A DNA stretch of 64,000 nucleotides, from the NCBI GenBank assembly GCA_003254925.1, contig QANZ01004471.1:158114-222113 (forward strand), written 5' to 3'. Every line of letters begins with the position of its first letter. Position 1 is the first letter of the stretch. A program made the translations under genes and the position numbers. The stretch is from Chamaecrista fasciculata. Lineage: Eukaryota > Streptophyta > Magnoliopsida > Fabales > Fabaceae. Below, piece after piece: positions 13,301 to 24,267 of this stretch. The notes beneath the pieces were generated by a model. It saw only the letters and a list, made by a program, of their open reading frames with translations. It was not told where the DNA came from and did no database searches.

Positions 13301-14017
13301 CACTGATTATTTCAGCTTTTTTTATGTAAAATAATTATATATATTTCAACAGGTACATAAAATATCACATTTAGGAAACTTGAAAGGGCCCACCAAATTC
13401 AGAATTCAGTACCCACATGTACAGTTTGACTGTTTGTTTAACAAAACATGCATCAATGATTGATTGTTTTAGTTTATTTGCTACAGGATAAAGATATTTA
13501 CACACAAACAAATGGATTGGAAGTGTTTGGTGAAAAAGAAAAATCAAACACGATGAAAAAAGCCATTATTTGAAAGATAAGCTTCCATATTGAAATGGAA
13601 GAAAAGAAAGAAAGATGGAGTCTTCTGCAAACTTCCTACAACAGAACAAACTAAAAACAAAGAAGCAACATTTAAAAAGTAAAGGAAGTATTATAACTAT
13701 TGATTATTAAAAATCAATATTTTTTATATACTTGATAAGGAATGAGTTCAAGTTTACTTGAGGAGAGAACTAACAAAAAAATAATACAATATTTTTTTTT
13801 TAAAAAAAGGCCAGAATCATAAAATCAATATATTATTATATACAAAGTGCACGAGTTAACAATTCAATCTTTAAAAGTTACCGGTGTCGTAGCCGAAGAG
13901 GAGGCCACCGATGCCGGCGACGGAAGTAAGAGCGAGAATATAAGGATTCTTGAAAAAGGACATTTTCCTCTCGGGGTATAATTCTATGTACCCTGAGCTT
14001 CCTGGCGTATACTCCAT
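10376..14017 (-). CDS. INT1: INT1-like tonoplast inositol transporter, copy 2 (6 exons)
   Basis: Tandem paralogue of the previous transporter with the same six-exon structure. Exons 2 to 5 have identical lengths (71, 336, 108, 186). Exons: 14017-13882, 12937-12867, 12456-12121, 11612-11505, 11395-11210, 11008-10376, giving 489 residues. The ATG at 14017 reads [18 protein letters not shown]. Signatures: [28 protein letters not shown] near residue 207, [34 protein letters not shown]. It is closer to Arabidopsis INT1 than copy 1 is in several blocks (AFQQFTGI versus VAQQITGI). The C-terminus stops at KTERLL and lacks the following six or so residues seen in copy 1. Predicted tonoplast H+/inositol symporter; whether the shortened tail alters sorting is untested. 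Confidence 0.94.
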
Positions 14018-14733
14018 TGCGATCGTCGTTTTGTATTGTATTGTAGCCTATATATGCAAATGAATATATATAATCAATATATATGACGATGCTTCAGATA
14101 TCTATCTATCTATATTCTTTCTATATATTATTGTGAGAAGTAGAGAGGGAGATTTTGGCGAGAAAATTGAGCAGTTTCCGGGAAAAACGTGAGATGTTGG
14201 TGAATCATGAGGTTTCTGAAAGCGAGGCAACGAGGAGAGCATTTAAAGAGAAGGAAAGAGACTTATCTTTTGGTTTTGAAAAATTCATTTCGCTTCGACT
14301 CCATTACACCCCTTCTTCCTAACATGGCACTCAAACTCTCTCTCCAGATCATGATTCATGAAAATAAATGAAAACTACGTCTACAGCTTCCTAATTAATT
14401 TTGCACAATCATTTCTCAAACATATTTTGGATAAGTCTATAATGCAAAGTTTAATTGCAATGGGTCATGAGCCAATAAAATAATAACACGTGGAAGAGTT
14501 AGTTGTATGTAAGTAGTGTTGTGACTCCATATACAGTTGTGATTGGTTAAAAAATTCACTATTTTTTTATTATTTTTCAGCATTAAATTATATCAATGGC
14601 TGTAATTATGCCACATCAGCATTTGCATTCCATGTCAAGAATCAAACTTTGCATCTTAGACTAACCCACATATTTTATCTTCAATCTTACATTACATTAA
14701 ATTAATTTTTAAGATATAAAAAATTGATATAAA
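14018..14733. other. 5' flank of INT1-like copy 2
   Basis: Promoter and 5' untranslated region are expected here. A block at about 14535-14625 (gattggttaaaaaattcact ... agcattaaatta) resembles one at 46125-46205 and is probably an old dispersed repeat. Nothing else was identified. Confidence 0.45.
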
Positions 14734-15262
14734 ATAAATCTACTATTTGGCCTCTTCTTTTTTACCGAGTCAATGATTTGGTCCCTCATTCATTGAAATG
14801 GACTACTCAGTCCATCATTTATCATAATTGTGAACTATTTAGTCATTCATTTATCATAATCGTCAACTATCAGATGTTAAATGCTTACATGACATTGTTA
14901 AATGCCACTTTGGCATCCTAATTACCTAAACCAACCTGACCGAACTAACAAACACAATTAAACCGACCTAAAATTGAGTTAGACCCAAATATTTGTATTA
15001 CACGTGAAGGTTCCATGAGGCATAAATTATTGAATCATTCCTAAATCTCAAGCCTAGGTGGTCTCAAATAGTTAAATATGTGACATTTAACGTGTTACAT
15101 GTACACTTAATGGTCAAGTTATCAGTGTTGGTAACGGAGATAGGCTACAGGGACTAATGAGTTGACATTTCTAATTTTTGAGGGATCAAATAGTCTATTT
15201 CAAAAATGCAGAGACCAAATAGTTAAAACAGTGAAAAAGGAAGGACCAAATAGTATGTTTCC
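14734..15262. mobile_element. Foldback MITE-like element
   Basis: Ends are inverted copies: left tactatttggcctcttctttt, right (reversed) tactatttggtccttccttt. Inner blocks also pair, such as ttgaaatggactactcagtc with its right-side complement. It is non-coding. No clear target-site duplication was found, so the exact ends are approximate. Confidence 0.65.
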
Positions 15263-15269
15263 TCTTTTT

Positions 15270-15394
15270 TTTTTTACTAATGCCACCTTTTTTGCAAAAT
15301 AAAAAATAAATAAATAATAGGCAATTTTTTTATTTTGCAAAAAAAAACGTTGCCACAATTTTTTTTTTGCAAAAAAAAAAATATGGTGGAGAAT
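15270..15394. repeat. T/A-rich repeat also present near 32100-32380
   Basis: Short units of the form gccacnnttttttttgcaaaa recur here and again at about 32150-32380, each time left of the conserved block annotated at 15806 and 32382. This suggests one larger dispersed element with degenerate internal repeats. Confidence 0.5.
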
Positions 15395-15749
15395 AAATTT
15401 GGTCTCATATCTTTTGTTGAGTTCTCCTATATCTTTTATGTTGCACTTTTGGTCTCATATCTTTGGGTGAGTTCCCAATTTAGTCTCGTATCTTCTTTTG
15501 TTGCAGATTTGGTCCTCATATCTTTGGGTCAGGTGCAGAAGTGGTCTCATATCTTTACAAAAGGATCAATTAAAGGTTGATTATTTTACAGAGATATGGG
15601 ACCAATTCTGAAACTTGATCAAAGGATATGGGACCAAAAATGAAATGGGACTGAATGGGACATTTTGCAAAGATATGAGACCAAAAGTGCAACAAAAAAA
15701 ATATACATGACCAAATTGAGAACTCAACAAAAAAAATGGGACCAAATTT
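15395..15749. mobile_element. Foldback element with ggtctcatatctt repeats
   Basis: Left arm aaatttggtctcatatcttt and right arm aaatttggtcccattttttt (reversed) pair. Further paired blocks are gttgcacttttggtctcata and its complement near 15680. Short motifs (tggtctcatatctttg) recur within each arm. It is non-coding and inserted into the repeat that continues at 15750. Confidence 0.7.
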
Positions 15750-15805
15750 CACAATTTTTTTTACAAGTATGATAGCAAATTAGCAACACAGTGTAGTTAT
15801 CCATT

Positions 15806-15928
15806 TTTGCAAAAATGGGCTCCCAATAGCAGCTAACAGTTTCGGCTTGGAGAAGTAAATGCTCACACTGTAAGTGAATTTATGACAAAGAATGAAAGAA
15901 ATGTAAACACACACAAAGAAATCTTTTA
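15806..15928. repeat. Dispersed ~120-bp repeat, copy 1
   Basis: From aaaaatgggctcccaatag to the acacacacaaag block this is almost identical to 32382-32500. Shared sequence includes gagaagtaaatgctcacact and gatttatgacaaag-like text. Origin not recognised; possibly one end of a transposon. Confidence 0.8.
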
Positions 15929-16375
15929 AATCTTTTAATCATCAGAAAATCGTGAGCTGCATAACACATTAACACTGTTTTTCCTTTCACTATTATCAAA
16001 CTGGATTGAGTCTTTGAGACTCAGTGTTTGTGAACTAGTTAACACTTGTATTCATATTAGTGTCAGATTGTGACAATCTGTTAGAAATCTCCATAATTAC
16101 ACTACTAAGTCGGTACCGTATATATGGTTGATTTCTTTGATCACAATATTGGTTATGCACAGGAAAATAAGGAAAATAGTGCATGGCTCTAATTCTTATG
16201 CTAATACCAGTGTAAGTCACTTTCTTCCATTCATAATGACAAAGACATTATGGGTTGGCAAAAGCATCCTTTTCGTCCCAAAACTGACATTTGCTGTCAA
16301 TTCCGTCCCCAATCTTTCACATTTTGGTCAATTTTATCATTTGCTCTTACTTTAGCCAAATATTAATGACGGAAT
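15929..16375. other. Intergenic DNA with half of a foldback element
   Basis: From about 16254 (gttggcaaaagcatcctttt) the text has the phrasing seen in the arms of local foldback elements (gtcaattccgtccccaatc). The matching opposite arm is missing to the right, where the broken receptor kinase begins. The rest shows nothing recognisable. Confidence 0.4.
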
Positions 16376-16678
16376 TGTTAGGAATTTTTTGGGAGGAAGA
16401 AACATGGAAGCTCTCATATTTTTTTTCTTTTTTCTCATGAACTTTGTTTTATTCATAGCTCGTACAAATCAGATTCCTTTTATAGAGGAGATACACATAA
16501 TTAAATAAAAGATAAATAAAATAAAGTAACTACTTATCCATAAAATCATGTACCCACTAGTTAACTCATATATATGACTAATTCAAAAACAAACTAAATC
16601 TCTAAAATTCAAATCTGATGCAACAGATTCATGCTTCCAATAACAATATTATTTTATTATTATTATTAATTCCCAACA
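16376..16678 (-). repeat. 3' LTR of the TRIM-like element
   Basis: Left terminal repeat. On the element's strand it follows the polypurine tract. It begins and ends with TGTT...AACA and is highly similar to the right repeat. Confidence 0.92.
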
Positions 16679-17085
16679 ATTCCTCCTTAAACTGAAATTT
16701 CTTCACAAGAAAATTCAGTTTAATTCATAAATCTTCAAGTTTTTCATCGATCATTTGTTCGAAGCTTCAATGATGCACTTTGTCATCATTAACCTATTTG
16801 GAGCACCATCTCTCCATAAACATCAAATTTTGTAAGCTTCTCACAAAAGATACACTTCTTCTACTCTCCTTTCTTGTGCACCGTTTGCTTGCTCATCTTC
16901 TTCGAGCCAATTCTTTCACCGAGCTCTCGCAATTATTCAACACAAATATCAAATCTCTAAAGTAATGGCGAGGATTCGATCCTCCCACTAGCAAAATTCT
17001 TTGTAGCAACATCATCTCAATATTTGAGAGATGTACTACTCTACCCTACCTCACAAGCTCTCAGGACCTAAAGCTCTGATACCAC

Positions 17086-17401
17086 TGTTAGGAATTTTTT
17101 GGGAGGAAGAAACATGGAAGCTCTCATATTTTTTTTCTTTTTTCTCATGAATTTTGTTTTATTCATAGCTCCATAATAATAGGTACAAATCAGATTCCTT
17201 TTATAGAGGAAATACACATAATTAAATAAAAGATAAATAAAATAAAGTAACTACTTATCCCTAAAATCATGTACCACTAGTTAACTCATATATATGACTA
17301 ATTCAAAAACAAACTAAATCTCTAAAATTCAAATCTGATGCAACAGATTCATGCTTCCAATAACAATATTATTTTATTATTATTATTATTAATTCCCAAC
17401 A
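17086..17401 (-). repeat. 5' LTR of the TRIM-like element
   Basis: Right terminal repeat, 13 bp longer than its partner because of extra bases around cataataatagg. On minus it precedes the primer-binding site at 17084-17073. Confidence 0.92.
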
Positions 17402-17432
17402 AGAATCTATGTGACTAATGTAAAATTGATAG

Positions 17433-19522
17433 AAGTCAAAAGTTGAGCTTACCGCTGAATCAGGGCTTGTGCTTACTTCTCCAAATGGAAGAGAATTGTG
17501 GAAACCAGATAGCCTTTCTGGTGATGTAGCTCATGGTGCCTTGAACAACTCTGGCGGCTTTGTTCTTCAAGATAGGACTTTTAAAACTTTGTGGGACACT
17601 TTCAAGTATCCTAGAGACACCATTTTTCCCTCTCAATTTCTTGCAAAGGGAGGAAAGCTTTCTTCTCGATGGTCCGAGACAAATTTCACCAAGGGAAGGT
17701 TCCAGCTCCTACTACAGAATGATGGTAATCTTGTGATGCATTCCATAAACTTACCATCTGATTATGCTAATCAGAATTACTTTGAAAGTGGTATTATTGA
17801 ATCCAATTCTTCAAGCTATGGATTGCAGTTAGTCTCGTTTATGTTGAGTGACAGCAATGACACATACAACCTCTCAACTGGGATAACAGACTCTCCAGCG
17901 CAGTATTATCTTCGAGCCACACTAAATTTTGATGGGGTTTTCACTCTCTATCAACATCCAAAGAGTTCCTCAGAAAATGAAATTTGGGCACCTCTTTGGT
18001 CTTTGCCAGATAATATTTGTACTAAAAGTCTTGTTACTACAGGTAGTGGAGTTTGTGGTTATAATAGCATCTGCACCTTGAATGATTACAATAGGCCAAT
18101 CTTGAATTCCCAAAACGGTATTCTCTGCTTGATCCTAACGATCCATACGGTAGCTGTAAAGCAGATTTCATACAAGGTTGTGAAGAAGATGAGCTTAGTC
18201 TGGGTAAAGATCTGTATGAGTTTGAGATCTTAATAAACACTGATTGGCCTTATTCTGATTATGTGCTTCAAAGGCCCTTTACTGAAGACAATTGCAAGCA
18301 GTCTTGTATGGAAGATTGCCTGTGTGCGGCTGCCATTTTCAGGTTAGGTGATAGTTGCTGGAAGAAGAAGTTGCCACTCTCAAATGGAAGAGTCGACACA
18401 AGTCTAAATGGTGGTAAGGCTTTTCTCAAAGTGAGGAAAGACAATTTCTCAATACTTGGTTCTTCATTCATCATGAGAAAGAACAAAGAAACTTTGAATT
18501 TGGTGGGATTTGTGCTATTTGGTGGCTCTGCAGTTTTAAATCTCATATTCATCGGAGCAATCTGTCTGGGCTTACCTTTCATCTACAAGTACCGAAAGAA
18601 GCACAGGAAAATTAACCAAAGTGACAATGTTTTTGAAGGCAACCTGCGTTGTTTTACTTACAAGCAGCTTGAAGAAGCTACAAATGGGTTCAAGGAAGAG
18701 TTAGGAAGGGGAGCTTTTGGTGTTGTTTATAAAGGAACCATAAACATGGGCTTATCTGCAATCCACATTGCAGTCAAGAGGTTGAACAACTTTGTTTTGA
18801 AAGAGATTGAAAAGGAGTTCAAGAATGAAGTGAATGCAATTGGTCAGATCCATCATAAGAATTTGGTTCGTTTGCTCGGTTTCTGTGAAGAGGGAACAGA
18901 AAGGTTACTAGTATATGAGTACATGAGCAATGGCACATTGGCAAGCTTTCTTTTCAATGACATGAAACCCAGTTGGAACTTAAGACTGAGAATCGCATTT
19001 GGGATAGCAAGAGGACTTGTTTACTTACATGAAGATTGCAGCACCCAGATCATCCATTGTGACATAAAGCCTCAGAACATACTCCTTGATGACTACTTCA
19101 ATGCAAGAATTTCTGACTTTGGATTGGCCAAATTGTTGAACATGAATCAAAGCCAAACTAACACCGGGATAAGAGGAACAAAAGGGTATGTTGTACTAGA
19201 ATGGTTCAAGAATATGCCTATCACAGCCAACGTAGATGTGTATAGCGTTGGTGTATTGCTGCTTGAGATTATTTGTTGCAGGAAAAGTGTGGATATGGAG
19301 GCAGAAAATGAAGAGAAAGCAATCTTAACAGACTGGGCAAATGATTGCTACAGAGAAGGTTGTGTAGAAGCCTTGGTTGAACATGATAAGGAGGCATTGG
19401 AAGACAAGAAGAAGCTTGAGAAGTTAGTAATGATTGCCATTTGGTGTGTTCAAGAGGATCCAACTCATAGACCCAGCATGAGAAAAATTGCAGAGATGCT
19501 CGCAGATGTGTCTCAAGTGTGA
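17433..19522 (+). pseudogene. Truncated, frameshifted G-type lectin receptor kinase
   Basis: Homology to the intact minus-strand kinase (20795-23254) starts abruptly at 17433 (KVELTAESGLVL), about codon 103 of the intact protein. An in-frame stop sits directly upstream at 17430. Signal peptide and first lectin half are missing. A run near the lectin C-terminus is shortened (LVSFMLSDSNDTYN). About 18100-18115 one base is lost in the EGF-like region, so coding moves to another frame (RYSLLDPNDPYGSC). That frame then stays open to 19522 through the PAN region, membrane segment and a full kinase domain (GRGAFGVVYKG, AVKRL, HCDIKPQNILLD, DFGLAKLL). The end is cut at DVSQV by a small indel, where the intact copy reads EVLDPPCQN. 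The activation loop reads GYVVLEW. No promoter of its own is evident, so it is probably non-functional. Confidence 0.88.
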
Positions 19523-20794
19523 TATCCACCGTTCACTCCCTGAAAGAGTATAGTGGGATTAAAATGTAATTTTAGCTAGTTTTCTGCTGTAAGGAGTTTG
19601 TACTCTGCTTGCACTCATAAAAAGTAATGCAATATACTGAGTGTTCACAGATTAGTAAAACTTAGTTCTTAATCTGTTCACTCCCCAAAATCACTTACCA
19701 TGATGGTGCAAGTCTATGTTAATGAATCTTCCTTAAACTGTGTTTATTTATCTTGTAGCTTCGTTTCCTTTTGTTAATGATAATAATGTGAGCTATGAGC
19801 CTTTATAAGAAAAGGCAGGCTTTTTTAACCTAAATTAGTGTGTGTAACTACTATGACATGTTTTGGCAAAAAAAAAAAACTACTTTGACATGTTAGCATT
19901 CCATCAGATCTTGCCTGAGTTTCAGGCTTTATTACATATGATACGATTTCTCAATCATAACGTGATTATTAATATTAAGATTTTAAAACAACTTCTGAAA
20001 TTTTTACTGGCCCCAAGTAACAAAATTTTATCAAATTTTTTTTAGTTTAATGGATCAACTTACTTAGCCAATGGAGTCCAGTTTTTTGAAGCAATGATCA
20101 TGACACCTAATTTTAGCTAAGGAAATATTCCTAGCCGATGTTCACTATAATAGCCTCTCAACGACCATCAATTTCTTTATAAAAAAAATTATTATTAATT
20201 TATTTTTAATGTTAAAATTGATATGTGTATATATTATATATATGATAAATATTAATTCTTAGAGATTTGAGTTGACCACTTGACTCTAATTTTTGGAGCA
20301 ATAATCATAACAACAAACAAGGGTAAGATATGACACACTTAAGTTGAAAGAATAAATGGGATTCTTTTTTATTTTTTACTGGGAATAATCTAAACTAGAT
20401 TAGCCCACAATAACCTTTGCCCAAAGTCTCCAAGATAATTTGACTCCCAATTTCAAAACAATTTTTTAAAGAGGGCAAAACAAGAGCAACGAAATTGTTT
20501 TTAGAAATTTCAAGAAATTAGTTATAAATAAACATATTAAATTAACGCATTTTCTTATATGAGAACTTATTCAAGAGTAGCTAGATTAGGCCTCTATTCT
20601 AATGTATGCAGACATATAAAACCCAACGCCAAAGCATTTCAAGTAGCTAACTTTTTATCATTAATAAACTTGACTAATCCTACACATTGATGACATAGAG
20701 CCAAAAGCAGAACAAGTTAACACAAAGCAAGTCATAGAAGATACAGAAGCATATAAATATCACAGCATGAAGTAGCACCAAACTGCTTATCATG
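19523..20794. other. Spacer between the two convergent receptor kinases
   Basis: AT-rich DNA holding the 3' flanks of the broken plus-strand kinase and the intact minus-strand kinase. No gene, transposon ends or RNA gene were recognised. Confidence 0.5.
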
Positions 20795-23254
20795 TTAAGT
20801 GAGTGAGTAATATTCTTGTGTCACAGAAACACTATTTAGGTTCTGGCATGGTGGATCAAGCACTTCAGCAACACCTTCAAGCATCTGAGTTACTTTTCTC
20901 ATGGAGGGCCTAAGATTTGGGTCTTCTTGAATACACCAAAGCCCAATCATCACTAACCTCTCAAGGCTCTTCCTGTCATCTAATGCCTCCTGGTCCTGTT
21001 CAACCAAAGCTTCTAGAGAACCTTCTGTGTAGCAATCATAAACCCAATCAGTTAAGATTGCTTTCTCCTCATTCTCTAATTCCATATCCACACTCTTTCT
21101 GCAACAGATAATCTCAAGAAGCAATACACCAAAGCTATAGACGTCTACTTTGGCAGTGATAGGCATATTCTTGAACCATTCAAGAGCAACATACCCTTTT
21201 GTTCCTCTTATTGCTGTATGGGTTCGGCTCTGATTCATGTTCAACAATTTGGCCAATCCAAAGTCAGAAATTCTTGCATTGAAGTAGTCATCAAGGAGTA
21301 TGTTCTGAGGCTTTATGTCACAATGGATGATCTGGGTGCTGCAATCTTCATGCAAGTAAACAAGTCCTCTTGCGATCCCAAATGCAATTCTCAGCCTTAA
21401 GTTCCAACTGGGTTTCGTGTCAGTGAAAAGAAGGCTTGCCAATGTGCCATTACTCATGTACTCATATACTAGTAATCTTTCCTCTCCCTCATCACAAAAC
21501 CCAAGCAAACGAACCAGATTCTTGTGATGGGTCTGACCGATCACATTTACTTCATTCTTGAATTCCTTCTCAGTTTCTTGCAAAAGGAAGTTGTTCAACC
21601 TTTTCACAGCCACCAGAATTGGAGAGCCCATGTATATGGTTCCTTTATAAACCACACCAAAAGCTCCCCTTCCTATCTCTTCCTTGAACCCATTTGTAGC
21701 ATCTTCAAGCTCCTTATAAGTAAAACAACGCAGATTGGTTTCAACAGAATCACTGCGGTTAACTTTCTTAAGATTCCTCTGGTACCCTAAAGTGAAGGAA
21801 AAGCCTAGACAAATTGCTCCAATAATTATGAGATTAAGAAACACAGATCCACCCAAAAGCACAGATCCCACCACAATCAAAGTTTCCTGATTCTTTTTCT
21901 GGATGATTGGAGAAGCCAATAGGGTGGAATTATCCTTCCTCACTTTGATAAAAGCCTTACCACCATTCAGGCCTGTGTCGAATCGGCCGTTTGAAAGTGG
22001 CCACTTCTTCTTCCAGCAACTGTCGCCTAATCTGAAAATGGCAACCGCACAAAAGCAGTCTTCCATGCAAGCCTGTTTGCACGCTTCTTCAGTAAAAGGC
22101 TTTTGAAGCACTGAATCACCATGTGGCCAATCGATATTTGTAAGAATCTCGAACTCATATAGATCTTTTCCTTGACTTAGCTCATCCTCTTTGCAGCCCT
22201 CTATGAAATCTGGTTTACAGCTACCATAAGGGTCTTTAGGATCTAGTAAAGAATACCGTTGTGGACATGTACAATATGGTCTATTATCATCACCCAAGTA
22301 GCAGATGCTATTATATCCACAAACACCACTACCTGTAGTCACTAGACTACTAGTACAGATATTATCTGGCAGAGACCACACTGAGGTCCAAGTTTCATTG
22401 GCAAAGGAACTCTTTGGATGTTGATAGAATGAGAAAACTCCATCAAAATTGAGAGTAGCTCGAAGATAAAACTGAGTGGGAGAGGGTATTGTTGCGCTTG
22501 AGAAGTTGTATGTGTTATTGTTCTCTCTCAAAACATACAAGCGTCCTGATTTATTGAATACCAGTTGGAAACCGGGACTTGATGTATTGGACTCAACAGT
22601 ATAACTTTGATAATAGTTTTCATTAGCATACCCAGATGGCAAGTTTATAGAATGCATCACAAGATTACCGTCACCCTGAAGAAGGAGTTGGAACCTTCCT
22701 TGGGAGAAATTCGTCTCTGACCTTCGAGAAGAAAGCATTCCTCCTTTTTCCAGAAATTGTGAGGGCAACATGGTATCTTTAGGATCCTTGAAAGTCTCCC
22801 AAACAGAATTAGAGGTCCTATCTTGAAGAACCAAGTTGCCAAAATCATTCAAGGATCCACCAAAAACAGAACCAGAAATGCTATCTGGTTTCCACAATTC
22901 TTGTCCACTAGGAGAAGAAAGCACAAGCCCTGATTCAGCAGTAAGCTGTACTTTGGACCCCTTTGGAGCAGGATTGTCTCCATTGGCATACCAAGCTATG
23001 GTTTTTTCAGGAATCCTGGCATACCAAATGGAAAGCAAGAAAAGATCATTACCATCTTTAAGAGGTTGAAACCCAAAGGCAAAATCCCCAGAAGGTGAAA
23101 CTAGCCACGTGCCAGAGGAATTACCATCTCCTGCACCGAAAGAATCACCAACAGTGATGTTGCTGTTGGTTTGGGCAAAAACACAAACAGGTGATAGGCA
23201 CAGAATCAGTAAGCACAAGGCAATGGGGATCATAGAAAAAGAAGCCATACCCAT
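20795..23254 (-). CDS. G-type lectin S-receptor-like Ser/Thr kinase
   Basis: Single-exon receptor kinase of the LECRK/RLK1 group, 819 residues from the first ATG at 23254 (MGMASFSMIP). Order: signal peptide (about 1-27, ending VCVFA); B-type (mannose-binding) lectin domain (about 35-180); EGF-like stretch with CGYNSIC and YCTCP (about 310-335); PAN/apple-like cysteine region (CKQACMEDCFC, about 392-402); one membrane helix (about 458-488); cytoplasmic kinase (about 515-790). Kinase motifs are complete: GRGAFGVV, VAVKRL, HCDIKPQNILLD, DFGLAKLL. HCD makes it a non-RD kinase, a type common among immune receptors. The APE motif reads ALE. Likely plasma-membrane receptor; ligand unknown. Its nearest relative in the window is the broken copy facing it. 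Confidence 0.95.
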   Translation of the reverse strand: MGMASFSMIPIALCLLILCLSPVCVFAQTNSNITVGDSFGAGDGNSSGTWLVSPSGDFAFGFQPLKDGNDLFLLSIWYARIPEKTIAWYANGDNPAPKGSKVQLTAESGLVLSSPSGQELWKPDSISGSVFGGSLNDFGNLVLQDRTSNSVWETFKDPKDTMLPSQFLEKGGMLSSRRSETNFSQGRFQLLLQGDGNLVMHSINLPSGYANENYYQSYTVESNTSSPGFQLVFNKSGRLYVLRENNNTYNFSSATIPSPTQFYLRATLNFDGVFSFYQHPKSSFANETWTSVWSLPDNICTSSLVTTGSGVCGYNSICYLGDDNRPYCTCPQRYSLLDPKDPYGSCKPDFIEGCKEDELSQGKDLYEFEILTNIDWPHGDSVLQKPFTEEACKQACMEDCFCAVAIFRLGDSCWKKKWPLSNGRFDTGLNGGKAFIKVRKDNSTLLASPIIQKKNQETLIVVGSVLLGGSVFLNLIIIGAICLGFSFTLGYQRNLKKVNRSDSVETNLRCFTYKELEDATNGFKEEIGRGAFGVVYKGTIYMGSPILVAVKRLNNFLLQETEKEFKNEVNVIGQTHHKNLVRLLGFCDEGEERLLVYEYMSNGTLASLLFTDTKPSWNLRLRIAFGIARGLVYLHEDCSTQIIHCDIKPQNILLDDYFNARISDFGLAKLLNMNQSRTHTAIRGTKGYVALEWFKNMPITAKVDVYSFGVLLLEIICCRKSVDMELENEEKAILTDWVYDCYTEGSLEALVEQDQEALDDRKSLERLVMIGLWCIQEDPNLRPSMRKVTQMLEGVAEVLDPPCQNLNSVSVTQEYYSLT

Positions 23255-23937
23255 AATCAATTTGGTATGGAAATTGGAAGATGATGATGATGAGAATATA
23301 TATGAGGTGAGTTAGATATGAATGATGGGATCATGGAAGTGAAGCTCAAGTCTTCCAAACACTTTGAACTACTGAATACGTCTTCATGACTATGCTTTCT
23401 TTGAATTTTCAAAGTAGGACACGCATATACTTGTAATTTGTTCATTCTACGGTAATTGGAAAGAGAAAGGCCAGCCAATGGAAAATTAAACGGTTTTTTC
23501 TTTGGTATTGATTTATACATGGCGTTTGTCTAGTTTGGATGATTGCATGAAGTTATGAACTATGATTCTAAATCAATAATAATAATAAGATAATAACTAA
23601 AAAAATGATGCTTACTCAAAAGTATGAAAAAAAAATTGTTTTTTGCCCGGCAATAAAATAATTAAGAGGTCTATAGTCATTACTTGATGTAAAAAGTGAC
23701 GAAGAATTTGATAAATGTTTCAAAATCATTTTATTGATTGTGGATGCTAGTTTAGTCAATAGGGTAATTTAAAGACAAAAAATAATTTTGAGATAATTGA
23801 ATTATTTTTTTTAAAAAAAATGGTATATTTGAAAAAATAATTGCTTTTAAAAATTATTTTCCCCTTAAATTAATAAATTATTTCATCTAAATACAATATA
23901 AAAAAAATTAAGAGTTTTACTTGTCGTATAAAACTAA
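23255..23937. other. 5' flank of the intact receptor kinase
   Basis: Promoter and 5' untranslated region of the minus-strand kinase are expected here, followed by AT-rich DNA. No elements were assigned. Confidence 0.4.
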
Positions 23938-24267
23938 GAAGCATGGACACTTCATTTTGAGGGCGTGTCACCGTGTCGGACACGTGTCGGTGTCCGACAC
24001 CCGTACGACACTGACACGACACATTCATAAATTTTAAAATATAAATCAATTTTTTGTGACTTTATCATGACATATAAGAGAAAATAATAATACATATGAC
24101 ATATATTATGAATAAAACTTGTAATTTTTAAATTTTTCATTAAAAATTATGAATATTTAATTATTTTTATATATAAATATATGACGTGTCGTGTCGCGTA
24201 ATTTTGAGAGTCTAGCGTGTCGCTGTGTCCGTGTCGTGTCCCGTGTCCGTGTCAGTGTCCATGCTTC
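23938..24267. mobile_element. GAAGCATGGACAC inverted-repeat element
   Basis: The left end gaagcatggacact and right end agtgtccatgcttc are exact inverted copies. Inside each end are many variants of the short motif gtgtc/gacac (for example cgtgtcggacacgtgtcggt), around an AT-rich core. Non-coding MITE. Target-site duplication not clear. A diverged relative lies at 36231-36545. Confidence 0.8.

Larger units (their letters stand above)
16376..17401 (-). mobile_element. TRIM-like non-autonomous LTR retrotransposon
   Basis: Two direct LTRs, 16376-16678 (303 bp) and 17086-17401 (316 bp), flank 407 bp of non-coding DNA. LTRs start TGTT and end AACA. Read on minus, the internal region opens one base after the LTR with the initiator-tRNA-Met primer-binding site TGGTATCAGAGC (17084-17073). 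It closes with the purine tract AAGGAGGAA (16688-16680) beside the other LTR. Flanks are ggaat (16371-16375) and agaat (17402-17406), a 5-bp duplication with one change. LTRs differ mainly by a small insertion near 17170, so the insertion is fairly young. No gag or pol is present, so it depends on another element. Confidence 0.93.

Noticed and set aside
17073-17084. tRNA-like sequence
   Set aside because: Only the 12-base complement of initiator tRNA-Met is present, serving as a retrotransposon primer site. No cloverleaf gene was found there or elsewhere.
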